Source: Trifolium pratense (taxonomy: Eukaryota; Streptophyta; Magnoliopsida; Fabales; Fabaceae). Taken from it: a DNA stretch of 64,000 nt. Under the pieces are notes generated by a model that was given only the letters and a program-made list of their open reading frames with translations, had not been told where the DNA came from and made no database searches. The stretch covers positions 60,249,257 to 60,313,256 of the forward strand of contig NC_060060.1 of assembly GCF_020283565.1 (NCBI RefSeq). The letters run 5' to 3'. Position 1 is the first letter of the stretch. Every line of letters starts with the position of its first letter. This document shows, piece by piece, positions 16,101 to 29,166 of the stretch. The position numbers and the translations under genes are program-made.

Positions 16101-17017
16101 AAGACATTTCTTGTCATCGTCAATCACAGGGATATAGAAGAACAGAGGATCAATTGATACAGCAATAAGACACGATAACACAAATATTTTGTTCCACTTT
16201 TGAAGAAAAGGACCCTGCGGATCGAGGATTTTCTTTGTAGAACTAAAACATCTAGTAAGTAAACTGTGATGGGAAAAAGATTTGAATGGTTTTGCAAATC
16301 CCTTTATCCTCTCAGAACTAGATTCAAACCCCCTTTGAAACTTCCTGGAAACTGTTTTTAGTGTAGTTCTAATTCTCCCTGACTGCGTTACATGAATTCC
16401 AGGAGAATTAACCTCTGAACTCCAGTCCTGAAATCTGAACATGGTATAAATAACAAACATAATCTCAGTCCATGATAAACCATTCGATGAAATACATTCA
16501 GACGCCAAAATGCTGATTAGGCAATAAAACTTCTAAGGGTAAACCACAAAATCAGACCCTGACTTTGTACGATGCTCTCAAATAGGTCCATGATTTTATG
16601 AATATTTCAAAAAGGTCCCACGACTTTGTTAAATTTTACTCATATTAATCCTTCAAAGAATGTGTTAGGGACTAAATTGATGGTAAGTGGATAAACTTAG
16701 GGACGAAATTCATGTAAGTTGTTAAATATATCGATCAATTTGTGAGTTTAATAGAATCAGAGACCTTTTTGGAACACTCATAGTCTCAGGGGCCTATTTG
16801 AAAGTGTCCTACAAAGTCAGAGACTAATCTAGTGATTTGCTCAAACTTATAAAGCGACGTTGAAATAGTCAATGGAAAGCACTAAAATACTTGCCTCCAT
16901 CGACAACTAAATTATTTCTAAATAATGAAATTAAATATAGTAAGTATTATAGATAGTAGTAAATAAAGGTAGGTAGCACTAAACTAACCTAACAAATTTA
17001 TCTTGCTGAAAAGTCAT
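10129..17017 (-). CDS. Cyclic nucleotide-gated channel, group I (CNGC1-like)
   Basis: Seven coding exons on the minus strand: 17017-16989, 16434-15879, 15668-15456, 14739-14450, 13045-12934, 11867-11631 and 10827-10129. All phases agree, giving 711 residues (Arabidopsis CNGC1 is about 716). The first exon is only 29 bases (MTFQQDKFV plus AG of an Arg codon) and was accepted because it restores the conserved EKFVRFQDW-type N-terminus. The protein is a six-helix plasma-membrane cation channel, usually Ca2+-permeable, gated by cyclic nucleotides and calmodulin. Visible features are SSRVFGRGVLVED and FLIDILAVLPLPQ of the voltage-sensor region, a pore filter SLGQNL with GQN at 366-368, a phosphate-binding cassette GDFCGEELLTWALDP (548-562), and an IQ motif FIQAAWRRYCKK (624-635) for calmodulin. 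It shares a promoter region with the divergent dehydrogenase gene. Introns carry several small repeats. Confidence 0.94.
12441..12533. mobile_element. Stowaway MITE in CNGC intron 5
   Basis: A 93-bp near-perfect hairpin. The arms contain AAGCAAAAAACCACTTTTTAGG and its complement, with tips CTCCCCCCGG and AGGAGGGAG. TA flanks both ends (12439-12440 and 12534-12535). It lies between CNGC coding exons 5 and 6. No coding capacity. Confidence 0.88.
13231..13800. repeat. Dispersed repeat fragment in CNGC intron 4
   Basis: A stretch with AACCCCACAAAACTAGCTTG and repeated ACTTAAGCCATATCTGTA / CACACCCTCACACTC motifs. Two internal partial copies start near 13322 and 13379. From memory this type of sequence recurs in legume genomes, but the family could not be named. 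It contains no coding sequence. Confidence 0.45.
16536..16842. mobile_element. MULE-type MITE in CNGC intron 1
   Basis: A foldback of about 307 bp. The left end GGGTAAACCACAAAATCAG faces GAGCAAATCACTAGATTAG (reverse complement of the right end), with shared CTGACTTTGTA and CAAATAGG motifs in both arms. The flanks AAACTTCTA (16527-16535) and AAACTTATA (16843-16851) match at 8 of 9 bases, consistent with an aged 9-bp target duplication. It separates the 29-bp first coding exon from exon 2. Confidence 0.7.
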
Positions 17018-17979
17018 AATTGTGATACAGTTCAAAAGCAAGACCACAACACAATGAATCCGTGTCTTGTTAATAAATCAGCAAGCTTCTCCTTCAACTT
17101 CAATTGAATTTATCATAACCTACAACAAGACTAAGAATTAGTCAACCCAAGTATTAACATTAATAATAATTAATAATAATCAATAAAATAGGGTAAAACT
17201 AAATAAATTCAACCATAAATAGGAAATCCAAAAGCACAGTTATTATCCGAAAACTAGTCAGCGCACAAAAAACAAGTACACACCGTAATAATACGGATGA
17301 TTAATGTGTAATTTAGCAATAATTACGGAAAACTAACAATATACTATCATTGATATTCATGAATGAAATTATTATGCCTGGTTTATTTATTGGATGTAAA
17401 AAACAGTATTAAAACAAAGATTAGATTAATTAATATAAACAATCAACAACAACAACAACAAAGAAAGATGAAAAAAGAAAGAGAAGGAGAAAAGTACCAT
17501 AGGTAATAAGTGAAGTATGAAAAGAAACAGCATAGATATGATTAGTGATGAAAACTGTGGAGACGTGAATTGAAGTGGAAGAGAAGGTTCGTGGAAACCG
17601 GTGGAGGAAAGAGGTTATTTACAGAAAATATAGCGACGGAGAAAGAGAGAGAGTTTGCGTTTCGTTGCGTTTCGGTTGAATACTGCTGCTGAGACATGGT
17701 CATAGCCAGAGAGAAAGAGAAGAAAGTCCACTCTGGCGCGGGTCCCACTTTCCCTCAATTATTACATCTATTAAAATAGGAGGTGCTAATAGTAAAACAT
17801 GAAAGTTGGGCCTTAGCCCATAATCAGGCCCAATCCATTGATATTCCACCGTATAGAAGCGAAGTGTCACATTTTCCGAAATTTCCTTCTTTCTCCCTGT
17901 AACTGCCATCATGAACTGAAGCTGAACATTAAAAACGAATTCTCCCTCCCCCTCTCTCTTTCTCTCTCTCTCTCTAGAA
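17018..17979. promoter_or_regulatory. Divergent promoter and leaders of CNGC and SDR genes
   Basis: The two start codons are 963 bases apart and point away from each other. On the minus strand a leader intron is likely: donor GTACTTTTC after ACCTATG near 17497 and acceptor TTGTTGTAG at about 17120. Between the leaders are two site II-like GGGCC/GGCCCA boxes: TTGGGCC at 17806-17812 and AGGCCCAA at 17826-17833. In plants these are TCP-factor sites often found in constitutive promoters. A CT-rich run just before 17980 is probably in the SDR leader. Boxes are seen; their function is inferred. Confidence 0.55.
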
Positions 17980-20900
17980 ATGGCGTTGCTATGGCGAGTG
18001 ATTGATTTGATAAAGGATTTATGGAGAGCAATATTTTTCATTTGTTCGATTGAATTCTGGAGAATGGCGTTGCTATGGACATTTTCTGTTGCATATTCAC
18101 ACTTTCAATTGTTAAAGGATTCGCTATTTTCTCAGAAAATTGTACCGTATCCAAGGTCTTCACCTTCCACTTTTCCTAATAGACCTGTTTGTGTCATCAC
18201 CGGTGTAAGAAGTCTCACTCAATCTCTCTATGGCTGTTTTGATTATGATGAGAATAATATCAATTTGTGGTTTATTTATTTATTAATTTATTTTGCAGGC
18301 TACATCTGGTCTTGGATTAGCAACTGCATGCAAGCTTTCCAAGGAAGGTTATGTTGTTGTCATTGGTAATTTCTTATTCTTTTTATTGTTTTTCCCATTT
18401 TTTGTTGATCATGCTACAAATAACAAAATAAAATATCTTATGTTTGGTGTCATGATTGCTATGTCAGAATCACCGTAATTTTCCAAAAGCTACACTCTGT
18501 AGTTTATGTAAAATCACGTGGTGGATCACCGTGATTCTGTCATACGCATAGTATTGTACATGTTTACTTTCTAAAAACATTTTTACTTTTTTTTTTAAAA
18601 AGAATTTGTGTTCACTTTAAATAGTTATGGAGATGAAAAACGTGTTATGAATAATTGTGGTTAGGGTAGGGAGGAGAATGTATTTTTAGAACAATGAAAA
18701 CGGTAACAATGTTTTGACAGCTAGTTCTATTGCGCACAAATGTCATAAGTCTTGCGTCATGCACAAGTTAGTTTCCATCATTGGATCAAATGAGATAAGA
18801 TGGGACTTATTGTACCTGTTGTGAATTCGAACCAGAAACCACACCAATAATATACTCAAGTGTGTGGAGCAAAACGATTAAGCAACCAAAACTAACTTAT
18901 GGAATAAGCAATAAACACAGTGAAATAAAAGCCATAAAAACACGAATAATTGTTTACCCAGTTCGGTCCAAAATGACCTAGTCTGGGGGAGAGAGCAGCT
19001 CTCCGTTCCACTATCAAACTTGTTCTTCTTGATTACAAAGATCCAATACAAGAGTTGCAAGAATTTAGAGTTCTCCTAAATTCTACCCTTTTCCCGAATC
19101 TCTTCCCGTGACCAAGAGATTCAATGATAATGATTACAAGATGGAATAGATAAGTTCCCAATCCCTAGAGTGTACCCAAAAGAACCCCTTTTGAACCCTA
19201 GCTTGATTGATGTTGAAAAGACCTAAAAATTCCACTTAAAACTGCAGAAAACGAAACAGAGTATATATATGGCTGCGCAGCTGCGAATGGCGCAAGGATT
19301 GCTGCGCATGGCGCAGCCTACAGCAAAGATCTACCAACTCCAAGATCCATCTGCGCATGGCGCAGCCATACCTGCGCATGGCGCAGACACCAGAGTGATT
19401 CCCAACCTTTTCAACAACCAATTGCGCATGGCGCAGCCTCCCTCTGCGCATGGCGCAGGCACCAGGGAGAAAGACCAAAAACTGTTCTGATTTTCTGCAT
19501 TCATTTTCCAAGGCAATCTCAACAGTACCAATGGTAAAAAATAAACTTGCATGATGCAAGATTATCTTGTGCACATTAGTCAAAGCCTGTTTTGACATTT
19601 TCATTTTATTTTATTTTTTAAAATGTTGAATTTGTTTTCAAAAATTGCATAAGAAAATGGTAGGAGAAATATTGGATATATATGGTATTATGTTTATTAG
19701 TTGAAATGAAAAATAGGAAACACAGAAACTAAACGGGCTTCTTTGATATATTAACAATACAATATTTTCTATACACCGTTTAATACTAAGTGAAATCCAC
19801 TCTGGTTCCACTAATAACTAGTGTTCAAAACACTATATGAAAATATGTGTTGCTAGCTAGCATTTGTCGTCTTTTTCTTCTAGTTTGTCTGTTTGAGCCA
19901 ATATATACCTAAGATTCCAATTGTGGATTATGCAGTTGGAAGATCGGAGCAATTGTTGTCAGAGGTATTTTTCTACATTAATTATTAGCATTATGGTAGT
20001 GATGAGTCCATGCCTCGTAAATATCTAACCAGTGTTCTTCACATTGTTTGATAGACCATAACAAAGATCAAAGGTTGGCATGGGGATGCTCGACTCAAAG
20101 CTTTTCAGGCTGACCTTTCATCGATTGAGTCGATTATAAAATTCAAAAAATCTCTGCGGAAGTGGCTTTTGGATTCCGATTTGCACTGCTCGATACAAAT
20201 ACTAATAAACAATGCTGGAATACTTGCTACATCTCCTAGAGCCACAGCTGAGGGCTTCGATCAGTAATTACTCTTTTCTAATCTCCCCTGCTAGTGTTAA
20301 CAAAATTCTATCTTTATCATTGGAACTTCCATGTGCATGCTTGCCATGCATAACACAGCATAAGGTGCATAGGTCACACACTTGCAATTGCAAATAATAT
20401 TACTTTCCTACTGTTAATAATTTACTTAAGCTTTGGGGATATGGTAATAGGTATTTGTTAAAGGATCTTGCTAACCAATGCCCTTAGGGCACTAATTAGC
20501 ATTCTCCTTCGGTTAAGAAATCCATAAAAGGAAATTTTATCTTGAAAATATAAGTCATTACTTTTGTCAATGTAATAATTACACCACTTTTTATACAAAG
20601 TTTTCTTTTGGTTTCTTAACCAATGCCCTTAGGGGGCTCCTTAACATTCTACTTTGTTAAATGTCAAAAATATTGAGACAGTGTTGATTTGCATGTTTTG
20701 TGGAACAGAAAATTGATAAACATCACAGATACAAGTGTTTGTATGCACTTTGGATGCATTTTTTATGGGAGCCTTTGATAAAGTATTGTTTATCTGTTTT
20801 ATATTTGCTCCATGTTTGTCTAATGTTTAGTTTCAAAATTAGCAGTCACTTTTAAATCCACCAACATTTTCCACTCTTTATCCCAGGATGATCGGCACAA

Positions 20901-23392
20901 ATTATATCAGTGCGTTTGTTTTGACCAAGCTTCTGTTACCACTTCTTGAAAGCAGTCCTGTATCTTCCAAAATTGTGAATGTAGCATCCTTTACTCACCG
21001 AGCTGGTAGGATAATAATTTTAGTTCTCATTTTTTTATTTATATTATTGTTCGGTGATCCTACTCTTTCAGTTTTACTGTCATCCATAAATGCTTATCAG
21101 ATTTCACTACAATAGCGCTCCTATAGAACCTTCTCAAGCTCTTTTCTTCAGTTACTGATATGCAGGTTGATGAGGTAACTGTATCTGGGAAGAGATTTTT
21201 AAGTTCAAAACGATATCCATATGCTCAGATATATGAGTATTCAAAAAGTAAGCTGCATATTCTGGATGAACATATACAGATTACATTGTTTCTTTAGTCC
21301 TAATTCCTAACTAGCGTGTAATTTTGTTGAAGTATGCTTACTTCTCTTCTCATTTGAGCTCCACCGACAGCTTTGCCAAATGGGTAAATCTCATCAGATA
21401 TTTGTCAAGTATGTTTACTTAATCAACTTTTATTTCCTTTTGCTATCTTGTTTCCAAGTGCCATGTGTTTGTATAAAGATTGAATATTTGTTTCTGTATA
21501 GGTTAACCAATTAATGTATTACTGTCATCTTTGTTGCTCGAATATGTTTGTCTGATTGCTTGCATGAATTTCCTACAACATTTTGTTTCCCAAATCTCTT
21601 TTCTGCACAACCTCATGGGCACTTGTTTTTTGGCAAATGTATATGCCAATATGTACAAAATTTCTTGGCTACCAATCGCATGCCAAACCCATATAAATCT
21701 CATAATAGAAAAATGTTTACGCGGGAGCAGCTAGAGTCTTATGAAAACTCACTTCAGTCACTTGTGCACTTGTGGTTGGGTTTGACCAAGTGGTTGCATA
21801 AATAGCACCAATAAGAGTGAATTTGGGTTTGAGATAGTGTTATAAGGGGAATAAAAATGAATAAAAATCAGGCGGGAAAATAAAAGTCGCAATGAAAAGA
21901 GAGAGATGCAACATGTTTTGTAGATAAACCTTTATTCTATTTCTGGTTAATAACCATGGGTTCACTCCACTATAATATTCTTTTTCTGTGTTGTTATGCA
22001 TCAGTGTTGCAGATCCTGGAGTTGTAGAAACAAACATTATGCGAGATTTTCCAGCAAGCCTATCTTGGTTGGCATTCTTTGTACTGAAACGCCTACGCCT
22101 ATTGCAATCTCCTGAGAGCGGGAAAGAGGCAATTATCGATGCTGCTCTTGCTCCACCTGTGAGTACTCTTTTAGTGGTCTTTGTTAATAACATTTTACAT
22201 TCTTATTGCATGCATTGATGTTTCAAAATGACCAAAGGTCTCCTTCTGCGTCGATAATTCATTGAGGACCAAATTGACTGCCTGAAAACATATTCAATGA
22301 CCAAAATGACTAATAAGCTGTACTGATGTCTAAAGGTTTCACCTGATGCAATATCTAATGCCTTGTCCTTCTGTGTTGGTCATTCATCTTAAACTAACCC
22401 TAGGAAACAGCATGTTGGTCAATTATTTACATAACATATTAAGATTGCACACACAAATCAACACATTCAGGTAAAATGATTGAAAGTAGCTCTGAGAAAC
22501 AATCATGAAATTAAATTTATCATAAAATAGGAAACTAATATATATGTTCAAAAAATATATATGCTTTCTTCCTTGTTACTCCTGAACTACTAAAATATGT
22601 TCTGCTATATGACTAAAACTGTAAAAGTGTAAAATATTAAAAAACAATTATACACCTTTTCCAGGTAGAAAAATATATAATTTGAACAGGAAATGATTTC
22701 TAAATTCTACTTAACCTTATTTTTTTGGTGAGTTCCTAATTAAACCTTTTGTTCAGGTTACATTCATTTTCAGTCTGGTTATAGTCTTTCCCTAATTTAT
22801 CTTGCGGCGAAATTTATATTTTCTTTGTATTGTACATGACCAAACCATCTAAGCTGACTTCTCCTCATTTCCACCTAAGTAATGATTATCAGAACTAATT
22901 GGAGGCATAAAAAAGTCATCTTATATTGATTACCCCGTTTCTTATAAATGAATTTCCAATATACCCTCTACCATCCTTTTGTTTTCTCCATTTATCTTCT
23001 AGACTGCATAAAAAATACAAAACATTAGGGGTACCAATCCCCTTAAACCTTCCCTAACATCTGGAGTCTTCAATTTTCACATCTTCAGCAGAACCTAGGC
23101 ACTTTGGCTTATAACTTCAATCTCACTATCACCATTGTTTTGAATAGTTGATCTAAGCAAATAGTTATCCTCAATCATTGGTCTTATGAATTAACCCGGA
23201 GCCATTGAGTTCAAAATGTTAATAAGCTCACATTTTTTGCAGGGAACATCAGGAGCTTACTTCTTTGGGGGGAAAGGTAGAACTATAAATTCTTCAGCAC
23301 TTTCACGAAACGCCAAATTAGCACACGACCTTTGGGAAACTACGCGTAATATGCTATCGGTGACCCCCTTTAATGAGAAAGACAGTTTTTAG
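17980..23392 (+). CDS. Short-chain dehydrogenase/reductase (SDR)
   Basis: Nine exons join in phase: 17980-18204, 18299-18365, 19936-19964, 20055-20263, 20887-21005, 21152-21247, 21333-21408, 22005-22158 and 23243-23392, giving 374 residues. The nucleotide-binding motif TGATSGLG (74-81) is split by intron 1. NNAG is at 159-162, the catalytic Ser is in NVASFTHR, and the Tyr/Lys pair is in YEYSK. A hydrophobic N-terminus of about 70 residues, with MALLW occurring twice, suggests membrane anchoring or organelle targeting. From memory it resembles plant proteins annotated as DHRSX-like (SDR family member on chromosome X); the substrate is unknown. Exon 6 uses the acceptor CTTCTTCAG ending at 21151; the nearby TGCAG at 21165 would create a stop. 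Exons 3 and 7 are short (29 and 76 bases). Intron 2 holds a transposable element. Confidence 0.9.
18720..19587. mobile_element. MULE-like non-autonomous element in SDR intron 2
   Basis: TGTTTTGACA occurs exactly at 18710-18719 and 19588-19597, a 10-bp direct repeat bracketing 868 bp. The ends form an imperfect inverted repeat of about 45-50 bp: GCGCACAA followed by TCTTGCGTCATGCACAAGTT on the left, and GTGCACAA with TCTTGCATCATGCAAGTT (complement) on the right. Duplication length and long weak TIRs fit the Mutator superfamily. The inside has a segment with TTTACCCAGTTCGGTCC and a GC-rich dyad array (separate entry). No transposase is present, and splicing sites of the host gene are untouched. 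Confidence 0.75.
19281..19458. repeat. Phased array of six CTGCGC-ATG-GCGCAG dyads
   Basis: Six 15-base sites start at 19281 (degenerate), 19302, 19351, 19372, 19422 (first base T) and 19444. Each is an inverted repeat CTGCGC/GCGCAG around an ATG spacer. They form three pairs with 21, 21 and 22 bases between starts in a pair and 70-71 bases between pairs, so the real unit is a tandem repeat of about 70 bp with two dyads. After the second dyad, units 2 and 3 share CAG-R-CACCAG-R-G. The array is CpG-rich in very AT-rich surroundings. Confidence 0.88.
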
Positions 23393-24133
23393 CATTGGAC
23401 GGTATGTCACGCCGTGTAAACAAAAATAATTAGTGGCACTTACCTAATGTAAATTGATAAGTGGAACTCCCTTCTCTGGTTTTTAATATAAGCAAAAAGT
23501 ACATGTATTTGGTAAATATTTAAACCGAATGTACCTTTTTGTTTATATAAAAAACTGGAGTAGTGACATATGTAGTTTTGAGATAGCAAATGTAAGGTTA
23601 ATCTTGATCGTTTGTGCCGAACAACTGGGACAACTGTCTCTTTGAAGTCTATGTCAACCCTTTGTGTAACAAGACGTACTTGCCTTATATTGACCAATGA
23701 AGCCATCAATGTTTCTCTTTATGCAAAACAACCATTTGCATCCAACAATATTTTGTCTTGCCGTGACAGACACAAGAGAAAATGTGTCATTTCTTATCAA
23801 TGCTTCAAATTCATCTGCAATTTACTTGGCTAGATAGAGAATGTAGTTCAGTCCACGACATGCCTTTCTAGTATTGATTGTACCATTTGCCCAATCTCAT
23901 CTTATGGCAAAAAGCTTGATTGTTGTTGTATTTACTCAAATAAGCATGCTCCTTCATCATTAGTATTCATCTTAGTTCAGAAGTATAAAAACATGGCATT
24001 CCTATACTACTAGTACAATTTTGTACTTACAAGTGTAAATTGAAGACCTGTTACACACAATTTTAACTTTATAGAGAGATTTTGAGATAAATCATACACG
24101 ACAATGTCTTTCTAGTATTGATTATTGTACTTA
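23393..24133. other. SDR 3' region with a small MITE
   Basis: This contains the likely SDR 3' UTR, then non-coding DNA. A foldback of about 99 bp sits at about 23466-23564. Its left arm has CTGGTTTTTAATATAAGC, its right arm is the near complement GTTTATATAAAAAACTGG, and the tips are CTCCCTTCT and GGAGTAGT, so it is probably Stowaway-like. No gene is supported; open frames near 23600-23830 are short and lack recognisable content. Confidence 0.55.
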
Positions 24134-25149
24134 GGGGGGTGTATTGGATTAGGATTTTGACGGACAATTTTAACAAAAAAAATCTTGAAGATTTTAAAAG
24201 ATTTTATAGGATTGTATAGACTTTTAAGACTTTTTAAAAGACTTTTTTACAATCAGGATTTTCCAATTTGGATTTTAAAAGACTTTAATGGATTTTATAA
24301 TACAGATTTTTAAGATTTCAATTGACTTTATGAATTTTTAATATTGAAAAAAACTTTCCATTCTTGGTGAAAAAGAAAAAGAAATGAATGAAAAAAAAAA
24401 ATTAACGTGAAAAAAACCAGTTGAATGATAATTAACGTGAAAAAAACAAGTACATCCCTTCCTTTGATTTGGAGATACAGGGAAAAAAAAATTTTGAATG
24501 GATCATAGATTCATAATATATAAGAAAGAAAGAAAGAAAGAAAGAAAGAAAAAAAACAATAATAAATTGAAAAAATTAAAATCGATCATAGATTCATAAT
24601 GTATAAGAAAGAAAACAACAATGAATTGAAAAAATTAAAATCGATGGGCAATAATATATATAAACAATATTGAGTACACTTGTATGCATGTCCATTGTCA
24701 TTCAAAAGAAATCACCATGAAGAAATTTGAAAGAGATTGAACGGGAGTTGATGGTGAAAAGAAAATCAGAATATTGATAATGTTCTATTCTGTAGATAGG
24801 AAAAAAAAAGTCTTGAAATATTATAAAAAGTCTCATGGGTTTGGGTGAGATTGTTGGAGGAGTGTTTTGTGTGTATTTTCAACTAAAAAGTCCATCAAAA
24901 TCCATTGCAAATAAGAATCCATCAAAATCCATAGACTTTTGAATACCAATAAACATTTTAAAAGTGGTAAGAAATCTCAATTGAATACCAACAGATTTTG
25001 TTGCCCTGAAAAAAAAATCTTAATTGTCTTAATTGAATACCACAAGATTTATTTAACTTTTCTAAAAGTCTTGATTGAATACCACAAGATTTTTTTATCA
25101 TAAAAAAGTCTTTTAAAATCCTATGAAATCCTAATCCAATACACCCCCC
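24134..25149. mobile_element. Harbinger-type non-autonomous element, 1016 bp
   Basis: The first 24 bases, GGGGGGTGTATTGGATTAGG then ATTT, are repeated perfectly in inverted orientation at the right end. TTA flanks both sides (24131-24133 and 25150-25152), the usual 3-bp target of PIF/Harbinger elements. The inner parts of both arms carry many short AAGATTTTAAAAGACTTTT-like repeats. A (GAAA)n microsatellite lies at about 24521-24550 inside. No coding region. Confidence 0.88.
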
Positions 25150-25359
25150 TTAATATGTTCTGCCCAAAAACTTGTCCCCTCGTTAAGAATTTGTCACTTG
25201 TTGGGGTCCATGTCCATTTGGTATTGCTTTTCAGCTTGTTTTTCTGCATTTCAAATGAAAAGTAATGTTTAGTGGTTTTGGTATTTTATTTTTGGGTTAA
25301 ATAGTTATTGGTGCTTATAAATATTCAAAGTTTTGTTTTAGTTTCCAAAATAATTTTTT

Positions 25360-25770
25360 GCTTAATTGCATATGTGGTAGTGGTACTTTATATTTATTTT
25401 ATGTTTTAATTTGGTCCTTTAAGTTTAAAAAATTTCAAGTTAGTCATTTTAATCAAAATTTTGCTTAAATCGTTCACATGAGTCATGACAAACAAATTTT
25501 CACACGTGGACAACTTAAGAGGGTCCCGTGTGGATGTTTTAAACGATATTAACTTAAAATTTAACGGAAAGTTAAATAAAATTAACGCAAAAATTAACGA
25601 AAATGATCAACTAATGTTGACATTAGTAACATAAGGACCAATTCTAAACTTTTTAAACATGAGAGATCAAATTTAAACCTAAAATAAACTTTTTTTTTTA
25701 AGAAGCCATAGAGACCAAAAATAAACTTTTTATTTTTTAAACCTAAAATAAACTTAATAGACCAAATATG
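25360..25770. mobile_element. Decayed MULE-type foldback
   Basis: It has arms with TTTATTTTATGTTTTAATTTGGTCC on the left and multiple AAACCTAAAATAAACTT / GACCAAA motifs on the right, with a CACACGTGGAC centre. This is the plan of the elements at 1121-1434 and 2054-2389 but heavily diverged, and the right arm appears partly duplicated. Borders are approximate and no target duplication is visible. Confidence 0.5.
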
Positions 25771-25844
25771 CCTAATTTCTTTGAATGATGGTACCCTTAA
25801 AAAAATTTATTTTAAAAAATAGTCACTACTATTAGGGCCAGTTT

Positions 25845-26779
25845 GGTGCGCAGGATAAGATAGTGACATGATAGGATATAAAACAGGATATGATATGATA
25901 TCAGCAGGATAACAGTTATCCTAAGTTATTCTATCCTGTGTTTGGTGCACACATGATAGCAAACATGATAATTATTATATAATGTTTTTAATACATACTT
26001 CCTCGTAATAATATGATAACATGTATAACATATTTAAATGACAAAATTACCCTTGTAAAAGAATTTTTATTTTTTTAATATTATTTTGTAATACTTTGAA
26101 TTTTATAAATAAAAAATATAATTAAGTAATCAAATACCTTTATATAATTTTAAATAAAAATCATGAGAAAATAATCAAGCTTAATTTTTTATATGAATCA
26201 TGATCAAATAAATAACTCAATGATATATTACTTTAAAAAAAAAACTCAATGATATATATATGTTAGATAAGCTAAATAAATATATGATATATCTCATACG
26301 TAAATAATAAAATTACCATCGCAAAATAATTATATTTAATTTGTTATAAAATTTAAATTAAGTAGAATTTTTTAATAATTATTTTACTTTAAAATATTGT
26401 AATTTTAGTAGAATTTCGATTTTTTAGATTATGTAAATTACAAAATTGCCCTTGTGAGAAAATCACATTTTTTTATATTTAAAAATTAATTATTTTATTA
26501 TTAATTTACGATCAAATTATTTTATTATTTATATTTTATTAATTTTCATTTTTTATTTTAAAATATATTTTATAGAATAAATCAATAATTTTTTTTCTCT
26601 TATCCTATCATGTTGGTAACCCAGCTCAAATTCAGGATAAAAATTTTAACTAGAGAGACAGGATAGGATAAGCTTCAGGATTAACTTATCATATCCTGCT
26701 GTGTCACCAACACTGGATTAAGACAGGATATGATACAGTTATCCTATCTTGTCTCTTATCCTGTGCACCAAACAGACCC
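25845..26779. mobile_element. Harbinger-type non-autonomous element, 935 bp
   Basis: The left end GGGCCAGTTTGGTGCGCAGG pairs with the right end (complement GGGTCTGTTTGGTGCACAGG), and ATAAGA follows in both. TTA flanks both sides (25842-25844 and 26780-26782). Subterminal regions hold many copies of AGGATA / TATCCT in both orientations (for example ACAGGATATGATA), a likely transposase-binding pattern. The core is extremely AT-rich and has no ORF. Confidence 0.85.
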
Positions 26780-26782
26780 TTA

Positions 26783-27280
26783 AGTTTTGACTAACGAATG
26801 CTAATATGACGCGCTGGCGCGGCAGCGGCCGTTTTGTTACGAGATGATGTGCTAGATATTGGTAAAATAATTAAATAAATCTGGAATATATATTTTGGTA
26901 CAAGGAATGTATATTTATTTATTTATTAAAAAAGTTAAATATAGTAAATCTACTTTTATAATAATAAATAAAATTGATTACTTTAAAATTTACTAATTTC
27001 TCTATTACCAATTTCATTTTACTAATTTGTTAATATTCCAAATTTTACATCATTCATTATATAAAAATTTATTTAAATTAAAATATTAAAAAATTTGTTA
27101 TAAAATATCGTTCAATTTATATTTTTTGAATTGTAATTAATATTTTATATTTTTTGAATTATATAAAAAAAATAAAAAATTGTTTGATTCATCAAATCTT
27201 GTTTTCTCAGTCAAGCAAAACAAACGATCCACTATTTATTCAATGTTAGTTCATTCCACAAAGTAAAAACTAGGATTCCA
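26783..27280. other. AT-rich upstream region of the chimeric NAC-alpha-tail gene
   Basis: Begins with a short GC-rich patch (GACGCGCTGGCGCGGCAGCG, about 26808-26827) and then becomes almost pure A/T. No TATA box stands out, because the whole region is TATA-like. It presumably holds the promoter of the gene starting at 27281. Confidence 0.35.

Positions 27281-29166
<1,886 letters not shown>

Noticed and set aside
19281..19458. CRISPR-like array of short repeats
   Set aside because: The repeats are 15-base dyads in pairs with very short, related spacers, inside a plant intron and a transposable element. No cas genes would be expected or seen.
18720..19587. Solo LTR of a copia-type retrotransposon
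   Set aside because: There are no TG...CA ends and no 5-bp duplication. A 10-bp duplication with inverted ends fits a DNA element better, although an inner segment may derive from a retroelement.
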